The notes under the pieces were generated by a model. The model was given only the letters and a program-made list of their open reading frames with translations, was not told the DNA's origin and did not search any database. The translations under genes and the position numbers were made by a program. From positions 1 through 47,456 of the forward strand of contig JANXBU010000014.1 in NCBI GenBank assembly GCA_025060505.1: 47,456 bases of DNA. Reading direction: 5' to 3'. This stretch comes from Candidatus Calescibacterium sp. GTDB taxonomy: Bacteria; Calescibacteriota; Calescibacteriia; Calescibacteriales; Calescibacteriaceae. Below, in pieces: positions 43,845 to 47,456 of the stretch; positions within the stretch are counted from its first letter, which is position 1, and every line of letters starts with the position of its first letter.

Positions 43845-45563
43845 TTAATGAAAGGTAATGCTGTTTTGAATATTTTCTTTTGTGCTTATGGAACTTATTT
43901 TTCTTTGGATTTCATATCTTACATTCTCCGCTTTTGCTGAATCTTTATCAGGGGTGTATTTCAGTGTAAGGAGAGCGTTTTCAAGAGAGATAAGTTTTAT
44001 TACATCTCCGGAGAACTTTTCTGATATTTTTATCCAAGCTGTTGAAAGGTCTGGTATATCTTCTGCGAAGACTACTATGCCGCTTATTTCACAGGCTGTT
44101 TCAAGCATCTTTACAGATGATAGAAGATCTCCGTTTTTAAGAACTATATTTGCACATGAGGAAAGAGCTGACAGTATATGTATTTCATTTGGTGGAACTA
44201 CTTCTACTTTTTTGAGATATTCTGAAAAAAGCTCCAGTGATTCTTTATATCTACCCAACGAGAACATGAAGTTTGCGTAATTGAATATTACATCTGTATT
44301 TTCTCTATCGTTTTCATATGCTTTCCGGTAGTATTTTTCGGCTTCTTCTACTTTGCCGATTCTTTCTGCTAAGAGAGCTAAGTTTGAAAGTTGATATTTG
44401 GGAACTCTATCTTCAAACTCTTTGAGTATTTCATAGGCATCTTTATAATTGCCGAGCTTGAACATACAATCTACAAACTCGTCTATGGTTGGATCCCACA
44501 GGAAATACTGAGGAGAAACATTTTTGAGTTCTATAAAATATTTTTTCGCTTCAACGTAATTGCCTTGCTTATAAAGTGATTTAGCTTTCAGTGCAAGGTA
44601 CCTTCTTTTGACCGATTCTGGAGCTATGGGAATTATTCCTATGAGGAATCCTTTCTTTCTTACCTTTTCAAGTTCTTCAAGTGCTTTTTCATAGTCATTT
44701 TTGAGGTAGTGTATTTCTGATTTTACGAGATTTATAACTCCTTCGTCTGGTCTTATTTTTTCTGCTTCTTCAAGAGATTGGAGGACATCATCAAATTTCC
44801 CCATTACTTTTTCTATTTCTGCTTTGAACATCCAAAGATCGAATCTCCAATTTATAGCCTTTTTTGGAACGAGTTTTATCGCTTCATTTATTTTCTCGTG
44901 AGCTTCTTTTAGTTTCCCAAGTTTTGCCAGAGAGAAAGCTATGTACCTTTTGATATAGAATTCGTTTGGTTTTTCTTTTTCCTCTTGTTCAAGAAGTTTC
45001 AAATTTCTCATCATTTTTTGTTCTATTTTTTTCGGATCGCTGTATCCAAGGTGGTTTATTTTTATCTGTGTATATACTTGTTTTAGATTTCTTCTTTCAG
45101 CAGCGAATATTATCTGCTCGTGTATTCTTCCTTCAAATCTCATATCTGGAAAGTTTGGAAACATTCTGAGCTGGAACCAGTACCAGTTCGCTTCGTCACC
45201 TTCTGCTATTTTGCTTTCTATGAGGAAGAAGTAGCATTCGTTTTTTTTAGCAGGTAGATTTTTCTTGAGCTCCTTGAATTTCTGTATGTTGTGATCATCT
45301 ATGAAGTCATCTGCATCAAGCCAGAGTATCCAGTCTCCTGTTGCATATTTTAAGCTTTCATTTCTTGCTGCTGCGAAATTGTCGCACCATTCAAAGAAAT
45401 AAACTTTTGCTCCAAGTTCTTTTGCTATCTCGGGGGTTCTATCTTGACTACCCGTGTCAACTACTATTATTTCATCTGCAAACTCTTTTGCGCATTTTAT
45501 GATTCTTGCTATGTTTTCCTCCTCGTTTTTTGCTATCATGCATACGGAGATTGTATTGGACAT
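43845..45563 (-). CDS. GT2 glycosyltransferase with TPR repeats (probable flagellin glycosyltransferase)
   Basis: About 572 residues. The N-terminal 230 residues are a family-2 glycosyltransferase of the SPS-like type: 'ISVCMIAKNEEENIARIIKC', 'ADEIIVVDTGSQDRTPEIA', 'WCDNFAAARNESLKYATGDW' and the DxD-type 'WLDADDF'. The rest is TPR-like helical repeats, e.g. 'KAINWRFDLWMFKAEIEKVM', 'LLAERIGKVEEAEKYYRKAY' and 'VIFNYANFMFSLGRYKESLE'. I start at the ATG at 45563, 8 bases from aaaggagg; a GTG three codons earlier overlaps the ribosome site. It lies between fliW and flagellin with gaps of 18 and 2 bp, so flagellin is the likely acceptor. That target is inferred from context. Confidence 0.85.
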   Translation of the reverse strand: MSNTISVCMIAKNEEENIARIIKCAKEFADEIIVVDTGSQDRTPEIAKELGAKVYFFEWCDNFAAARNESLKYATGDWILWLDADDFIDDHNIQKFKELKKNLPAKKNECYFFLIESKIAEGDEANWYWFQLRMFPNFPDMRFEGRIHEQIIFAAERRNLKQVYTQIKINHLGYSDPKKIEQKMMRNLKLLEQEEKEKPNEFYIKRYIAFSLAKLGKLKEAHEKINEAIKLVPKKAINWRFDLWMFKAEIEKVMGKFDDVLQSLEEAEKIRPDEGVINLVKSEIHYLKNDYEKALEELEKVRKKGFLIGIIPIAPESVKRRYLALKAKSLYKQGNYVEAKKYFIELKNVSPQYFLWDPTIDEFVDCMFKLGNYKDAYEILKEFEDRVPKYQLSNLALLAERIGKVEEAEKYYRKAYENDRENTDVIFNYANFMFSLGRYKESLELFSEYLKKVEVVPPNEIHILSALSSCANIVLKNGDLLSSVKMLETACEISGIVVFAEDIPDLSTAWIKISEKFSGDVIKLISLENALLTLKYTPDKDSAKAENVRYEIQRKISSISTKENIQNSITFH

Positions 45564-45581
45564 ATTGCTCACCTCCTTTTG

Positions 45582-46064
45582 CTATTTATTTTCCTGTTGT
45601 GCTTGTATGCTGTTTTTTTGTTGATTTTCTTTCTGTAAATCTATTTCAACATCAAGGAGCTCATCCGGTCCCTCGAGAACAAGATGTTTTCCTAATTTAT
45701 CTCTGGTGTTCAGAATTATTGGAGCTATAAGGTTGCATGTCATTTTTCCTTTTTTCTCAATATGTAGGATAACTCTTATGGCGACGTCTGATATATCTTT
45801 TATTTTTATCTCTTCCAGCTCTTTTGGCGATGCCAGAACTGAGTATGTAGGAAGTATATGGGAGGGATCTGTTACAAGAAATGCTAAGTTGTTTGAGTCA
45901 AATGAATGCATTATTTCAATAGGAAAAGGAAATTCATTATTTATTATTTTTAAGAAGAAAAACTTCCTGTTTTCGGGAAATCCAAGAACGCCACCGGGGA
46001 AATCAAAAGTTTCGTTTTCATCTATCTGCAATTTTCCGAATATTTTTGATTCAAATTCAATCAT
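45582..46064 (-). CDS. fliW: Flagellar assembly factor FliW
   Basis: Binds flagellin and, in many bacteria, the translational repressor CsrA, linking filament assembly to flagellin synthesis. 160 residues: 'FGKLQIDENETFDFPGGVLG' followed by 'FPENRKFFFLK' is diagnostic, then 'NLAFLVTDPSHILPTYSV' and 'NLIAPIILNTRDKLGKHLVL'. The C-terminal 30 residues are a Gln/Asn/Lys-rich tail. The usual partner csrA does not follow; the glycosyltransferase does. A sigma28-like promoter ends 12 bases before the ATG, so the message is nearly leaderless. Confidence 0.92.
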   Translation of the reverse strand: MIEFESKIFGKLQIDENETFDFPGGVLGFPENRKFFFLKIINNEFPFPIEIMHSFDSNNLAFLVTDPSHILPTYSVLASPKELEEIKIKDISDVAIRVILHIEKKGKMTCNLIAPIILNTRDKLGKHLVLEGPDELLDVEIDLQKENQQKNSIQAQQENK

Positions 46065-46075
46065 CTTATTTTTAT

Positions 46076-46102
46076 TTTTCGGAAAAATTTTGTGGCACTT
46101 TA
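46076..46102 (-). promoter_or_regulatory. Sigma28 (FliA)-type promoter for fliW-glycosyltransferase-flagellin
   Basis: On the minus strand: TAAAGTGC (46095-46102), an 11-bp spacer, TCCGAAAA (46076-46083). It has the same layout as the flaG promoter. The predicted transcription start leaves only about 5 bases before the fliW ATG. Confidence 0.65.
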
Positions 46103-46127
46103 ATGGTTTTTATAACTTTTTGGACCT

Positions 46128-46859
46128 ATGAGGTACGCGATATATTTTCTTCACGCTTTTCCTCTGAGTTCAGAGATGTGGATAAACCAGATACAATATT
46201 TTCAGAAGAAGGCAAGAGTTGTAGCTATGGATTATCCGGGTTTTGGAGGCACTGATGATTCAGTTATTCCGAATAATCCTTCAATTGATGATTTTGCGAA
46301 ATTTGTAGAAGGTATAATTCAGAAAACTTCTGAAACTTCAGATAAAATTGTTTTGGTTGGACTTTCTATGGGAGGATATATAGCTCAGTATATAGTCAGA
46401 AGAAAAATCGTTGTGGTAGATTATTTAGTTCTTGCAAATACCAGAAGTAAATCTGATACAGATGAGATAAGAAAAACGAGACTTGAGCTTATAGATAGAG
46501 CAAAGAAAGAGAATTCACTCAGACCTATTTTGGATTTTTATGTTCCTGCTCTTTCTGGAGAGAACGAGAAGCTGAAAGATGAGGTGGTCAGAATTGCTAG
46601 CAGAACCAAGCTTTCGGGAGCCACAAAGGCTCTGTGGGCTATTGCTTACAGAGATGATATGACAGATGTCGTCCGAAGCTTTCCAAAAGATAAACTTCTT
46701 ATTATAGCTGGGAGTAACGATAAACTCTCTCCACCAGACGTAATGATTGATATGGCTACAGATCCAGCAAATCAGCTCAAAGTTATTGACTCTGGGCATC
46801 TTTCAGCTTTGGAGAAACCAGATGTTTTCAATAAGCTTCTTGATGATTTTTTGTTCTAG
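46128..46859 (+). CDS. Alpha/beta-hydrolase
   Basis: 243-residue soluble hydrolase: 'YAIYFLHAFPLSSEMWINQI' (oxyanion H-A/F in place of H-G), 'MDYPGFGGTDDSV', nucleophile elbow 'IVLVGLSMGGYIAQYIVRRK', acid Asp in 'IIAGSNDKLSPPDVM' and base His in 'KVIDSGHLSALEKPDVF'. The layout resembles esterases and hydrolases of the 3-oxoadipate enol-lactonase type. Substrate unknown. It is divergent from fliW, with a TATAAC -10 element overlapping the sigma28 promoter region. Confidence 0.88.
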   Translation: MRYAIYFLHAFPLSSEMWINQIQYFQKKARVVAMDYPGFGGTDDSVIPNNPSIDDFAKFVEGIIQKTSETSDKIVLVGLSMGGYIAQYIVRRKIVVVDYLVLANTRSKSDTDEIRKTRLELIDRAKKENSLRPILDFYVPALSGENEKLKDEVVRIASRTKLSGATKALWAIAYRDDMTDVVRSFPKDKLLIIAGSNDKLSPPDVMIDMATDPANQLKVIDSGHLSALEKPDVFNKLLDDFLF

Positions 46860-47226
46860 TACTTTTGCTTTATTGCAATCTTGAAAAGAATAAAGATAAT
46901 TTGTGTTTTATACTTTGGAAGCGTTTTGGCTTTTGCTCTTTTGTAATCTTATTATACTTTCTCGTATAAATTCTCAGATACTCTGTCTTTCTTATATTTG
47001 GTGTTTGCTTGATTCAGTTTTTTCCTTTTTCAATTTATTTCTTTTTTCATTCTTATTTGTTTGGTTTTTTCGTTCGTTCTTGTTGCAAGCATGTGGTGCT
47101 CTTTGGATAAAAGATATCACGGTCTGAGAATCAACTCAAGAAATTTTCATTATTGCAACAAAGCGATTTTCCTTTATTCTTTTTAGACTTTCAATAATTT
47201 GTTTTGGTATCTCTAAATTCAAGTAG
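46860..47226. other. 367-bp T-rich intergenic interval
   Basis: Strongly T-biased on the top strand. The 74-codon frame inside it (46903-47127) encodes only Phe/Leu/Ser-rich sequence with no family resemblance and is explained by the base bias. No tRNA, repeat or parS-like site is visible. Confidence 0.6.
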
Positions 47227-47456
47227 GTGAGATATGACTATTCAATAAAGACAACTTTTGAAAAAGTAGCTCTGGGAGTTCTGAGAGTTCTCGGATACGA
47301 ATTTGTTGAGATAAAGCCAATTTCTGTTGAAATGCAGTTAGGTAGGCTTGTAGCTGATTTTTTAGCTATTGTTAAGCTTAAAGACGGAACCGAGTTTATT
47401 TTGCACATTGAATTTCAGACAAAAAACGATCCAGATATGCCAAAGAGAATGCTTGG
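47227..47456 (+). CDS. Rpn/PD-(D/E)XK nuclease-family protein, N-terminal part
   Basis: From a GTG at 47227 (a TAG directly precedes it) the frame stays open to the window edge, about 76 codons. It reads 'MRYDYSIKTTFEKVALGVLR', then 'GRLVADFLAIVKLKDGTEF', 'HIEFQTKNDPDMPKRML'. This is the Rpn / PD-(D/E)XK signature: Asp in 'VADFLA', Glu-x-Gln in 'IEFQT', then D-P-D-M-P-x-R-M. It is cut by the window end. The ATG at 47234 is in another frame and stops after four codons. It aligns with the gene at the left end. Confidence 0.7.
   Translation, partial: MRYDYSIKTTFEKVALGVLRVLGYEFVEIKPISVEMQLGRLVADFLAIVKLKDGTEFILHIEFQTKNDPDMPKRML

Noticed and set aside
46903-47127. A 74-codon frame rich in Phe, Leu and Ser
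   Set aside because: Produced by the strong T bias of the top strand; no start signal or homology-like motif.

Overview
The window looks like the replication-origin region of an AT-rich, flagellated, diderm bacterium. TolB, Pal, a putative heptose-kinase gene and a lipoprotein indicate an outer membrane. Flagellin, FliW, FliS, FlaG and CheW indicate motility and chemotaxis. Proteins rich in Lys, Glu and Ile and a TrpB2-type tryptophan synthase would fit an uncultured thermophile-like lineage, but no gene fixes the phylum and I do not name one. Many genes have a -10-like element just before the ATG and no Shine-Dalgarno sequence, as expected of leaderless mRNAs; a minority (pgk, sbtAB, dnaA, flaG, a lipoprotein, a glycosyltransferase) have strong ones.

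Layout. 0-7.4 kb (+): tolB, pal, nadE, a CgeB-like glycosyltransferase, crcB with a DUF190 gene, and a MIP18/SufT-like gene. 7.5-12.8 kb (-): cheW, aldo/keto reductase, pgk, an alpha/beta hydrolase, and purB carrying a C-terminal PurS domain. 12.8-22 kb: a GT4 glycosyltransferase, a TRL-type lipoprotein, a hypothetical protein, a HAD phosphatase, rsmD, a nucleotide-sugar epimerase, fmt, purD, the bicarbonate transporter pair sbtA-sbtB, and a UspA protein.

22-24.9 kb: a lipase-like gene and dnaA, followed by oriC. oriC is two opposed groups of DnaA-box-like 9-mers and then an AT-rich repeat tract. Strand composition reverses here: the top strand is A/C-rich on the left and T/G-rich on the right. 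24.9-40.4 kb: a frameshifted ion transporter, a lipid kinase, truA, a second antiporter, a two-domain SRPBCC protein, a GAF/kinase-like sensor, bioF, bioA, dnaN, a heptose-kinase-like gene, a RidA-DUF309 fusion, trpB2 and argC. This arm carries eleven parS-like palindromes (TGTTYCACGTGRAACA), some inside genes or over start and stop codons; five lie in a 270-bp stretch just downstream of bioA. No parA or parB gene is in the window.

40.4-47.5 kb: argC, then a flagellin cluster on the minus strand (fliW, a GT2-TPR glycosyltransferase, flagellin, flaG, fliS) with two sigma28-like promoters, then another alpha/beta hydrolase. Both window ends cut into genes of the same Rpn/PD-(D/E)XK family.

The most notable items are the asymmetric parS field with sites built into genes, the PurB-PurS and RidA-DUF309 fusions, a DnaA without its N-terminal domains, and the probable flagellin-glycosylation operon.
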